Source of the DNA: Halomonas fontilapidosi
Lineage (GTDB): Bacteria; Pseudomonadota; Gammaproteobacteria; Pseudomonadales; Halomonadaceae
Reading direction: 5' to 3'
Length of the DNA stretch: 64,000 nucleotides
Assembly: GCF_014192285.1 (NCBI RefSeq)
Contig: NZ_JACHXQ010000012.1
Coordinates: forward strand, 1 to 64,000
Shown one piece after another: positions 57,330 through 64,000 of this stretch. The position numbers and the translations under genes were made by a program. Within the stretch, counting starts at the first letter, position 1; every line of letters starts with the position of its first letter. The notes beneath the pieces were generated by a model. The model had not been told where the DNA came from. It ran no database searches and worked only from the letters and a program-made list of their open reading frames with translations.

Positions 57330-58130
57330 TCAGCGCTCCTCCAGCCAGGTCGACAGCTGGGCACGGGTGAGCTCACCGACATGCTGATCGAGGGCGCGCC
57401 CCTCGCCGTCGAACAGCAGTGTGGTGGGCAGGCCCGGCGATTCCGTCAATACCATCAGCCGCTGACGCGGGTCGAGCAGCGCCTGGTCGATATCCAGGCC
57501 CTGGTCGTCGAGGTAGCGCACCACCTGCAGCAGTTCCTCGCCCTGGTTGACGATCACCACCGTGACCCCTTCCCGGGCGTCCGCCTCGGCTAATAGTGGC
57601 ATCTCGCGACGGCAGGGTGGGCACCAGGTGGCCCACAGGTTGACGACGATCCGCTCACCGGACAGCGAGGTCAGGTTAACCTCCTCGCCGTCGAGGTTCT
57701 CCAGGGTGAGGTCGGGCATCTCGCGCAGGGCCATGCCGCCGCCGAGCGGCGCCAGGGTGACCAGCGTCAGCCATAGCAACGAGGCACCCAGTGCCAGCCC
57801 CATGCCGCCCAGCATCGCCCCCAGCCGGTCGCGCAACGACCAGGCGGTCCAGCCCAGCGCCGCCAGCAGGCCCCAGAGGCCCTGGTAGCCGGGCTGCCAG
57901 AACTTGAGGATATCCAGCGGCGCCTCGGCGTAGGTGTCCAGGTTCATCAACCCATGCCCCAGGCGGGCGCCGACCAGCCAGGCCAGCAGCAGGCCGTTGA
58001 ACCAGCGCGCATGGCGTTTCCGGGGCAGGCCGAGCAGGAAGGCGCTGGCGGCCAGCAGGACCAGCGCGGCAACGAAGGCATAGAGGCGCGGCAGCGCGAT
58101 CAGGACGGGCCCCAGGGCGATGGCATCCAT
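57330..58130 (-). CDS. Membrane-anchored TlpA-like thioredoxin
   Basis: The start is set at ATG 58130 (MDAIALGPVLIALPRLYAFV), giving 266 residues; an upstream in-frame start adds 24 residues of low complexity. The first 130 residues form four or five membrane helices, with LPRKRHARWFNGLLLAWLVG-like features that recall the helices of prolipoprotein diacylglyceryl transferase. After about residue 135 there is a thioredoxin fold with the active site WATWCPPCRREM and the cis-proline region near GLPTTLLFDGEG. It probably reduces disulfides in the periplasm. Divergent from the small ORF at 58246. Confidence 0.85.
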   Translation of the reverse strand: MDAIALGPVLIALPRLYAFVAALVLLAASAFLLGLPRKRHARWFNGLLLAWLVGARLGHGLMNLDTYAEAPLDILKFWQPGYQGLWGLLAALGWTAWSLRDRLGAMLGGMGLALGASLLWLTLVTLAPLGGGMALREMPDLTLENLDGEEVNLTSLSGERIVVNLWATWCPPCRREMPLLAEADAREGVTVVIVNQGEELLQVVRYLDDQGLDIDQALLDPRQRLMVLTESPGLPTTLLFDGEGRALDQHVGELTRAQLSTWLEER

Positions 58131-58245
58131 GTCGTGGCGGTGACTCCGGGAGGTCGGCGACGGGCGCCGCAGCGGGTACACTGGGCGAATTCGTTTCGCC
58201 AAGCCTACTGCCGGCGGGCAGGGCTGTCATCCAGCGGGAGCACTC

Positions 58246-58488
58246 ATGTCACGACCGGCCTTCGATACCCTGCGCGCCCTGGCGATCGCCAGCCAGGCGA
58301 CGGGCTTCATCCTGATCCTGACCCTGGAGACCCTGATGGGGGATGCCGCGCGCCCCTGGCAGGGCTGGACCCTGGCCGCGATGGTGGCCGCCGCGCTGTG
58401 GATTGCCCTGGTGCGACTCTATCGCCGCAACAAGGCCCGCAAGGCCATGGCCAGGCGCCTGGCCGACGACGAAGACGATGCGGCCTGA
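58246..58488 (+). CDS. Small membrane protein, family not recognised
   Basis: This 80-residue protein starts MSRPAFDTLRALAIASQATG after GGGAGCACTC. It has two predicted membrane helices (about 8-30 and 40-60) and a basic, then acidic C-terminus (RRNKARKAMARRLADDEDD). It is 58 bases before the DASS carrier on the same strand. No function is inferred. Confidence 0.7.
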   Translation: MSRPAFDTLRALAIASQATGFILILTLETLMGDAARPWQGWTLAAMVAAALWIALVRLYRRNKARKAMARRLADDEDDAA

Positions 58489-58546
58489 CCCGGCAGCACG
58501 ATTTATCTGACACCCCGCCGGGAAACGCCGACAACAGGGAGGCACC

Positions 58547-60043
58547 ATGTCCGATTCGACGTCCGTGGACCCCGCGCCGGGATCGCCGTCGCGCCCGGCG
58601 CGCCTCAAGGTCTTGGTGGGGTTGCTGCTGGGGCCACTGGCCTTTCTGTTGCTGACGCTCATGGATGCCCCGGCCGAGATGCCGCCGGCGGCCTGGCAGG
58701 TAGTGGCACTGGTTGCCTGGATGGCGGCCTGGTGGGTGCTGGAGCCGGTGCCCATCGCGGTTACCGCGCTGTTGCCGGTGGCCGTGTTGCCGGTCATGAG
58801 CGTCGCGCCCATCGACCAGGTAGCCGCTCCCTACGCCAATCCGCTGATCTTTCTCTTTCTCGGCGGCTTCCTGCTGGCCGAGGCCATTCAGCGCTGGAAC
58901 CTGCATCGGCGCATCGCCATGCTGGTGTTGCGGGTCTCCGGGCTGCGCCCCGACCGGCTGGTGGGTGGCTTCATGGTGGCCACGGCGGCGCTGAGCATGT
59001 GGGTCAGCAATACCGCCACGGCGGCACTGATGGTTCCCATCGGCATCTCGGTGCTGACCATGCTGGAGCGAGAGGGCGGTGAAGGCGCCAGTCACCATAT
59101 GGCCCTGACGCTGCTGCTGGGGATCGCTCTGGCCGCCAACATCGGCGGCATGGGTACCCTGATCGGTACGCCGCCCAATGCGCTGCTGGCCGGTTTCATG
59201 GCCGACAACTACGACATCGAGATCGGCTTCGCCCAGTGGATGCTGGTGGCCGTTCCCCCCGCCCTGTTGCTGCTGGCGCTGGCCTGGTGGCTGCTGACCC
59301 GCTGGGTCTACCCGGTGAGCCACGACGAACTGCCGGGAGTGGCGCAGATGCTCCACGAGCAGGCCCAGGATCTGGGGCGCATGAGTCCCCCCGAGCAACG
59401 CGTGGCGGCGCTCTTCGCCCTCGTCGCCGTGGCCTGGGTCACCCGGCCGCTGCTGGAGGCCTGGCTGCAGCTGCCGCTCAGCGATGCCGGCATTGCCGTG
59501 ATCGGGGCCCTGCTGCTGTTCGTGGTGCCGGCTCGCTGGCATCAGCGCCAGTTCCTGATGGACTGGGACAGCGCCCGTCAACTGCCCTGGGGGGTGCTGG
59601 TACTGGTCGGCGGCGGACTCAGCCTGGGCACGGCGATCGAAGGCAGCGGCCTGGCCGCGGCGGTCGCCGAAGGGCTGGGAGCCTTCGGTGCCTGGCCCAC
59701 CTGGGGCCTGGTGGCGATGGTCGTGGTGGTAGTGATGCTGATGAGCCACGTGACCAGCAACACCGCTACCGCGGCGGCGATACTGCCGCTGACCGCCTCG
59801 CTGACCGTGAGCCTGGGCGCCAGCCCGCTGCTGCTCTCGGTGCCGGTCGCCATGGCAGCGAGCTGCGCCTTCATGCTGCCGGTGGCGACTCCGCCCAATG
59901 CCGTGGTCTTCGGCAGCGGCCGCTTGAGCGTTATGGAGATGATGCGCGCTGGCGCCCTGGTGGGCCTGGCGGCGATCCTGGTCATCACCCTGGTGGTGTT
60001 TGTGCTCGCCATGCCGGTGCTGGGCTTCGGCTGGAGCGTTTGA
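58547..60043 (+). CDS. DASS/SLC13-family anion symporter
   Basis: The 498-residue carrier has about eleven helices and the two family signature halves: SNTATAALMVPIGISV (about 146-161) with GMGTLIGTPPNA, and in the second half SHVTSNTATAAAILP with LPVATPPNAVVFGSG. These SNT and PPNA tips bind sodium and carboxylate in the family, so transport of a di- or tricarboxylate with sodium is likely; sulfate is less so. GGGAGGCACC precedes the start. UspA follows. Confidence 0.9.
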   Translation: MSDSTSVDPAPGSPSRPARLKVLVGLLLGPLAFLLLTLMDAPAEMPPAAWQVVALVAWMAAWWVLEPVPIAVTALLPVAVLPVMSVAPIDQVAAPYANPLIFLFLGGFLLAEAIQRWNLHRRIAMLVLRVSGLRPDRLVGGFMVATAALSMWVSNTATAALMVPIGISVLTMLEREGGEGASHHMALTLLLGIALAANIGGMGTLIGTPPNALLAGFMADNYDIEIGFAQWMLVAVPPALLLLALAWWLLTRWVYPVSHDELPGVAQMLHEQAQDLGRMSPPEQRVAALFALVAVAWVTRPLLEAWLQLPLSDAGIAVIGALLLFVVPARWHQRQFLMDWDSARQLPWGVLVLVGGGLSLGTAIEGSGLAAAVAEGLGAFGAWPTWGLVAMVVVVVMLMSHVTSNTATAAAILPLTASLTVSLGASPLLLSVPVAMAASCAFMLPVATPPNAVVFGSGRLSVMEMMRAGALVGLAAILVITLVVFVLAMPVLGFGWSV

Positions 60044-60136
60044 TCCAGGACATTGCCGGATAGCCTGCAACGTCTAGGCTTGGTGCAGGAGGGGTGCCCC
60101 GCGGTATCCCGATATGTCACTGAAAGGACCGATATC

Positions 60137-60589
60137 ATGTACCAGTCAATCCTCGTTCCCGTCGACGGCTCCAGTCATGCCGAAAAGGCGCTCAAGGTTG
60201 CCGTACAGCTGGCAAAGGGGACATCCGCCACCCTTCACCTGATGACCGTGGCTGAATTCCCGCCGGACAATATCGGCCTGTTCACCGGCGGCACACCCGA
60301 ACCCTTTTCCGAAGAGGAGCGCGAGAAGCTGGCGGCCGGAATGAAGGAGGAAGCCCACAAGGCGATTGATGCGGCACGCGCCGCTGTCGATTTTTCGGGC
60401 GTCGATGTTGATGAGGTGGTCCGCCAGGGCCGGCCGGCGGAGCTGATCACCAAGGAGGCCGAGAAGCTTGGAGCCGATGTCATCATCATGGGCAGCCGCG
60501 GCATCAGCGACGTGCGCGGCATGGTGTTCGGCAGCGTTTCCCACAAGGTCAGCCATACCGCCGACTGCTCGGTCATTACCGTGACGTGA
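60137..60589 (+). CDS. Universal stress protein family (UspA-like)
   Basis: A single-domain Usp protein of 150 residues. ATG 60137 (MYQSILVPVDGSSHAEKALK) is chosen: GAAAGGA lies 8 bases upstream, and an in-frame start at 60053 adds 28 residues with no family similarity. The C-terminal ATP-binding motif is present as GSRGISDVRGMVFGSVSHKV (about 120-139), i.e. G-x2-G-x9-GS. It follows the DASS carrier by 93 bases and faces the BCCT carrier. Confidence 0.92.
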   Translation: MYQSILVPVDGSSHAEKALKVAVQLAKGTSATLHLMTVAEFPPDNIGLFTGGTPEPFSEEEREKLAAGMKEEAHKAIDAARAAVDFSGVDVDEVVRQGRPAELITKEAEKLGADVIIMGSRGISDVRGMVFGSVSHKVSHTADCSVITVT

Positions 60590-60616
60590 CCGCGCGGCCT
60601 CCGCCTGGTTTGTTGC

Positions 60617-60654
60617 TCACGCCCGTGCCGCTCTCGTGCAGCGACCGGGCGTGA
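60617..60654. terminator. Candidate bidirectional terminator (uspA / BCCT carrier)
   Basis: TCACGCCCG (60617-60625) pairs with CGGGCGTGA (60646-60654), a 9-bp stem with a 20-base loop, in the 69-base gap between two convergent genes. A T tract is missing, so the call is tentative. Confidence 0.5.
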
Positions 60655-60658
60655 TGCC

Positions 60659-62242
60659 TTACTCCCGTGGCGGTGAGGGGTAAACATAGCGGTCGCGCCG
60701 CCCGGGGCTGTGCGCGTGCTCCTGGCTCAAGCCCCTGATCAACCCCCAACTCATCAGGACCAAGGCCAACGAGAAGGGTAGCCCCATGGCCACGGCGGCG
60801 GTCTGAAGGGGGTTGAGTGCCGCTGTGGCGTCGCCGGCGACGGCCCAGCCAGCGGCCAGCAGCACCGCGGCGATCACGCCCTCCAGCACCGCCCAGAACA
60901 GGCGCTGTGCCTTCCTGGGATGCGGGTCACCGCCATTGGTCAGCATGTCCACCACCAGCGAGCCAGAGTCCGATGAGGTGGCAAAGAACAGCGAGACCAC
61001 CAGGATCGCCAGCAGGGATGCCAAGGTGCCCAGCACGGGCCAGACGGGCAGCTGGCTGAGCAGGATGAACATGGCGTTGTTGGTGCCGGCATCCATCAGG
61101 GGGTTGTCCGGGTCACTCAGGATTCGCTCCAGGGCGCTACCCCCGAAAATGGCGAACCAGACGATGGAAGCGCCGACCGGTGCCATCAGGGTGCCGCCGA
61201 TGAAGGAGCGGATGGTGCGTCCTCGTGAGACGCGTGCGATGAAGATGCCGACAAAGGGCGACCAGGAGATCCACCAGCCCCAGTAGAAGAGCGTCCAGTT
61301 ACCCAGCCATTCCGACCCTGCCGGTGAGAAGGAGTACATCTGGAAGCTGTTCTCGGGTAGGTGCTGGAGATAGTTGCCCGTGCTGTTGACCATCAACTCG
61401 AGGATGAAGATCGTCGGCCCGACCACGAACACGAAGACGGCCAGCAGGCTCGCCAGGTACATGTTGAGCACCGATAGCCGGCGGATGCCGGCATCGAGAC
61501 CCAGCATGACTGAGGTGACCGCGACCGCGGTGATCAAGCCGATGATGATGACCTGAGAGGTCGCCCCGATCTCCATCCCGAAGACGTCGTTGAGGCCGGC
61601 ATTGATTTGCGTGGCTCCGAGCCCCAGTGAGGTCGCGAGCCCGAAGAGGGTGCCGAAGACGGCCAGGATATCGATGAGGTGTCCCACAGGGCCGTAGATA
61701 TGCTTGCCGATCAAGGGGTAAAGCGCCGCGGCTGGACGCATGGGCAGGCCCTTGCGGAAGCAGAAGTAACCCAGTGACAGGCCGACGACGATGTAGATGG
61801 CCCAGGGATGCAGGCCCCAATGGAAGACGGTGATTTCCATGGACTTCAGGGCAGCCTGACTGGTGCCGCCCTCGCCAACGGGGGGATTGTTGAGGTGGAA
61901 GACAGGCTCGGCGACGCCGAAGAACACCAGGCCGATGCCCATGCCGGCGGTGAACAGCATCGAAAACCATGACAGGGTCGACCATTCGGGGCGACTGTCA
62001 TCGGGTCCGAGGCGGATTCGCCCCCAGCGACTGCACATCAGAATCAGCACCAGGACCAGAAAGCCGCTGGCGCACAGCATGTACCACCAGCCGAAGACCT
62101 GGGTGATCCAGTTGTTGATGTCGGAGGCGATGGTGCCGAGATGAGAGGGCGCCATGACCCCCCAGCTGACGAAGGCCAGCGCCAGGATCGCTGAGAACAG
62201 AAAAACGGGCAGGTTGGTATGTTTGCGTAGGTAGTCGCGCAT
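60659..62242 (-). CDS. BCCT-family compatible solute transporter
   Basis: The 527-residue carrier from ATG 62242 (MRDYLRKHTNLPVFLFSAIL), with AGGAGG just upstream, has twelve helices. Family motifs include MLFTAGMGIGLVFFGVAEPV (about 98-117), the Gly-rich helix 3 that binds cations, and FYWGWWISWSPFVGIFIARV with the tryptophan box in helix 8, followed by SRGRTIRSF. It takes up betaine, choline or a similar osmolyte with sodium, as expected in a halophile. The exact substrate is not readable. An in-frame extension to 62371 lacks family similarity. Confidence 0.93.
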   Translation of the reverse strand: MRDYLRKHTNLPVFLFSAILALAFVSWGVMAPSHLGTIASDINNWITQVFGWWYMLCASGFLVLVLILMCSRWGRIRLGPDDSRPEWSTLSWFSMLFTAGMGIGLVFFGVAEPVFHLNNPPVGEGGTSQAALKSMEITVFHWGLHPWAIYIVVGLSLGYFCFRKGLPMRPAAALYPLIGKHIYGPVGHLIDILAVFGTLFGLATSLGLGATQINAGLNDVFGMEIGATSQVIIIGLITAVAVTSVMLGLDAGIRRLSVLNMYLASLLAVFVFVVGPTIFILELMVNSTGNYLQHLPENSFQMYSFSPAGSEWLGNWTLFYWGWWISWSPFVGIFIARVSRGRTIRSFIGGTLMAPVGASIVWFAIFGGSALERILSDPDNPLMDAGTNNAMFILLSQLPVWPVLGTLASLLAILVVSLFFATSSDSGSLVVDMLTNGGDPHPRKAQRLFWAVLEGVIAAVLLAAGWAVAGDATAALNPLQTAAVAMGLPFSLALVLMSWGLIRGLSQEHAHSPGRRDRYVYPSPPRE

Positions 62243-62414
62243 CGCGCTACCTCCTAAGCCGTTGGTTGTCTTAATTAGTGTAGGGCACGCAGGCGCGATA
62301 ACGCTCGTCACGTCGAGGTCTCTGCTGTACTCAAGAGGGATGGGGAGTAAACGCTGGCGCACGATCGGCATCCTGCCGCATGCCGCCTATACGCCACCTG
62401 AATGCAATTCAATG

Positions 62415-62454
62415 AAAAACGGCCACCGCTCCGATGAGCTAAGTGGCCGTTTTT
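62415..62454 (-). terminator. Terminator of tRNA-Pro
   Basis: A perfect 12-bp stem AAAAACGGCCAC (62415-62426) with GTGGCCGTTTTT (62443-62454). On the minus strand it ends in a T run and lies about 12 bases after the encoded CCA of tRNA-Pro. Confidence 0.88.
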
Positions 62455-62465
62455 ACTGATGTTCT

Positions 62466-62542
62466 TGGTCGGAGTAGCAGGATTCGAACCTACGACCTCT
62501 GCCTCCCGAAGGCAGCGCTCTACCAAGCTGAGCTATACTCCG
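62466..62542 (-). tRNA. tRNA-Pro (anticodon CGG)
   Basis: On the minus strand the acceptor CGGAGTA (62542-62536) pairs with TACTCCG, followed by ACCA (CCA encoded at 62468-62466). The anticodon arm CTGCCTTCGGGAGGCAG presents CGG, and the T arm has GGTTCGAATCC. This tRNA reads CCG proline codons, which are frequent in a GC-rich genome. Confidence 0.96.
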
Positions 62543-62632
62543 AATCTTTCTCGTGTCGGGCCTGTGGTGACCGACGGAGCGCATTATACCCAAGCCTTGC
62601 CGGCATGCAAGCCCTGAGCGGTGTGGCGCCGC

Positions 62633-63640
62633 TCAGTTCTGCCGGTCGACGGCCAGGCGGGCGAGTTGCGCCATGCTGTCGCGGAAGGGACTTTCGGGCA
62701 GGGCGTCGAGTTGCGCCAGGGCCCTGTCGGCCATCTCCTCGGCACGGGCCCGGGTGTAGTCCAGGGCGCCGGTGTCGCGCACGATGGCCAATACCTCGTC
62801 CAGGTGATCGAGGCCGCCCTGGCGAATGGCCCGGCGTACCAGGTCGCGCTGTGCGGGGGTGCCGGCGGCAATGGCCTGGATCAGCGGCAGGGTTGGCTTG
62901 CCCTCGGCCAGGTCGTCGCCGACATTCTTGCCCATCGCCTCGGCGTCGCCCTGGTAGTCGAGCAGGTCATCGACCAGCTGGAAGGCCAGGCCCAGGTAGC
63001 GGCCGTAATACTGCAGCGCGGCCTCCTGCTCGGGGCTGGCATCGGCGAGAATGGCGCCGCTATGCGAGGCCGCCTCGAAGAGCATGGCGGTCTTGCCCTG
63101 GATGGTCTCGAAGTAGGCCGTTTCATCGGTGTCGGGATTGCCCACATTGGTCAGCTGCTGTACCTCGCCCTCGGCGATGGTGCAGGTGGCCCGCGAGAGC
63201 ACGTCCATGATCCGCATGGAGCCCACTTCCACCATCATCTGAAAGGAGCGTGAGTAGAGAAAGTCGCCCACCAGCACCGAGGGGGCGTTGCCCCATGAAT
63301 CGTTGGCCGTGGCCTTGCCGCGCCGCATGTGGGACTCGTCGACCACGTCGTCATGTAGCAGCGTGGAGGTATGCATGAACTCGATCAGGGTGGCCAGCGT
63401 GATGTGCCGGTCGCCCGCATAACCCAGCGAGCGCGCTGCCAACAGCACCAGCAGCGGGCGCATCCGCTTGCCACCACTCTCGATGATGTACTGACCGATG
63501 GTCTCCACCAGCGGGATGCGCGAGGCAAGCTGGTCCATGATCGTGCGGTTCACGGCGAGAAAGTCATCGGCGACCGCGGCATGCAGGGGCGCTGCGGAGG
63601 CTGGGCGAGGTGACTGAGGCGGTGAGGCGTTCGCTGGCAT
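62633..63640 (-). CDS. ispB: Octaprenyl diphosphate synthase
   Basis: IspB makes the polyprenyl tail of ubiquinone. The 335 residues (E. coli 323) show the first aspartate-rich motif LLHDDVVDESHMRRGKATAN (about 92-111) and the second QLVDDLLDYQGDAEAMGKNV. GGKRMRPLLVLLAARSLGY binds the diphosphate. The N-terminus before DDFLAVNRTIMDQL is longer than in E. coli and low in complexity, so a start slightly downstream is possible. It is divergent from rplU, as in many gammaproteobacteria. Confidence 0.95.
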   Translation of the reverse strand: MPANASPPQSPRPASAAPLHAAVADDFLAVNRTIMDQLASRIPLVETIGQYIIESGGKRMRPLLVLLAARSLGYAGDRHITLATLIEFMHTSTLLHDDVVDESHMRRGKATANDSWGNAPSVLVGDFLYSRSFQMMVEVGSMRIMDVLSRATCTIAEGEVQQLTNVGNPDTDETAYFETIQGKTAMLFEAASHSGAILADASPEQEAALQYYGRYLGLAFQLVDDLLDYQGDAEAMGKNVGDDLAEGKPTLPLIQAIAAGTPAQRDLVRRAIRQGGLDHLDEVLAIVRDTGALDYTRARAEEMADRALAQLDALPESPFRDSMAQLARLAVDRQN

Positions 63641-63932
63641 GGAGGCGGTTTCGACGAGTAGATGGGGCCGGGGCGAGAGACGCCTCTTCAGGCATCTGAT
63701 TGTCGGCCATGCTATGGGGCCCCCATGGGGGCGTCAAGCCAGCGCTGACGGGCCCTTGGCCCGGGTGGCGGCTTGGCCCCCGGCGCTGGCATCTCGGGTT
63801 GTGCGGTCGTTCGCTCGCGGTTATAATCCGCGACCCACTCATCATGCTCCCTGTCAGATGGCTGCCGGAAGGGGCGCCACTCGCAGCAGGTCGATGAAGA
63901 GCCAACACCCGATGAGTCCTGGAGAGAAAAGC
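63641..63932. promoter_or_regulatory. Divergent ispB / rplU intergenic region with the rplU promoter
   Basis: The 292-base gap has no gene of its own. TTGTGC (63799-63804) and TATAAT (63822-63827), 17 bp apart and followed by a GC-rich discriminator CCGCG, make a good promoter for rplU about 105 bases upstream of its start. GGAGAGAAAAGC at 63921-63932 is the rplU ribosome site. No leftward promoter for ispB stood out. Confidence 0.7.
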
Positions 63933-64000
63933 ATGTACGCAGTGATTAAGAGCGGTGGCAAGCAGTACCGCGTTCAGGAAGGCCAGACTCTCAAGCTCGA
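63933..64000 (+). CDS. rplU: 50S ribosomal protein L21, 5' part
   Basis: The reading frame from ATG 63933 gives MYAVIKSGGKQYRVQEGQTL, the L21 start, and runs off the window end after about 22 codons. L21 is a late 50S protein usually followed by rpmA and obgE. The position opposite ispB agrees with the standard gammaproteobacterial order. Confidence 0.95.
   Translation, partial: MYAVIKSGGKQYRVQEGQTLKL

Noticed and set aside
58170..58185. TACACT near the divergent TlpA / small ORF gap as promoter or CarH half-site
   Set aside because: There is no fitting -35 box and no second half-site at an 11-bp multiple.

Overview
The window is GC-rich gammaproteobacterial chromosome, and the gene order points to a Halomonas-like member of the Halomonadaceae. 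The evidence is the run 5S rRNA - birA - coaX - tRNA(Tyr-Gly-Thr) - tRNA-Trp - secE - nusG - rplKAJL - rpoBC - str/S10/spc/alpha ribosomal operons - uvrA/MFS/ssb, a BCCT osmolyte carrier, fabA/fabB, and recurring TAGAAT/TATAAT -10 boxes. This assignment rests on order and protein similarity recalled from known families; no search was run.

Layout. 1-430: end of an rRNA operon (5S 3' part), followed by two decayed copies of the 5S tail, each with its own terminator. 528-2347: birA and coaX. 2464-3000: four tRNAs; the tuf copy that often lies between tRNA-Thr and tRNA-Trp is absent. 3073-33511: an essentially complete transcription/translation block (secE, nusG, L11, L1, L10, L7/L12, rpoB, rpoC, S12, S7, EF-G, EF-Tu, S10 to L29/S17, L14 to L15, secY, L36, S13, S11, S4, rpoA, L17). 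It holds visible promoters, an L10-type leader, an rplL-rpoB attenuator and terminators. 33543-40420: uvrA divergent from a YajR-like MFS gene, ssb, an RmlD-like protein without the usual motifs, and a PlsC-like acyltransferase. 40495-42241: fabB and fabA (unsaturated fatty acid synthesis). 42516-44417: a membrane PAS-GGDEF-EAL protein.

53123 down to 44367 is the most interesting part: ten tightly packed minus-strand genes (FAD oxidoreductase, a 34-residue CbiX-like remnant, a CarH/LitR-like MerR regulator, DNA photolyase, an NTF2-like protein, SDR, FAD amine-oxidase-like protein, DUF1365, cyclopropane/furan-type fatty acid methyltransferase, DUF2878). A TIGR01777 epimerase diverges from it. 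The set looks like a light or singlet-oxygen response operon joining DNA repair to membrane lipid modification. Its regulator has lost the residues that bind cobalamin in CarH, and the shared promoter holds two CarH-type half-sites one helical turn apart.

54135-64000: an octamer tandem repeat, rapA, a membrane TlpA-like thioredoxin, a small membrane protein, a DASS/SLC13 carrier, a UspA protein, a BCCT carrier, tRNA-Pro(CGG), an octaprenyl diphosphate synthase gene and the start of rplU. No CRISPR array, insertion sequence or prophage was seen. Apart from the 5S tail region no stretch over 300 bases lacks a gene.
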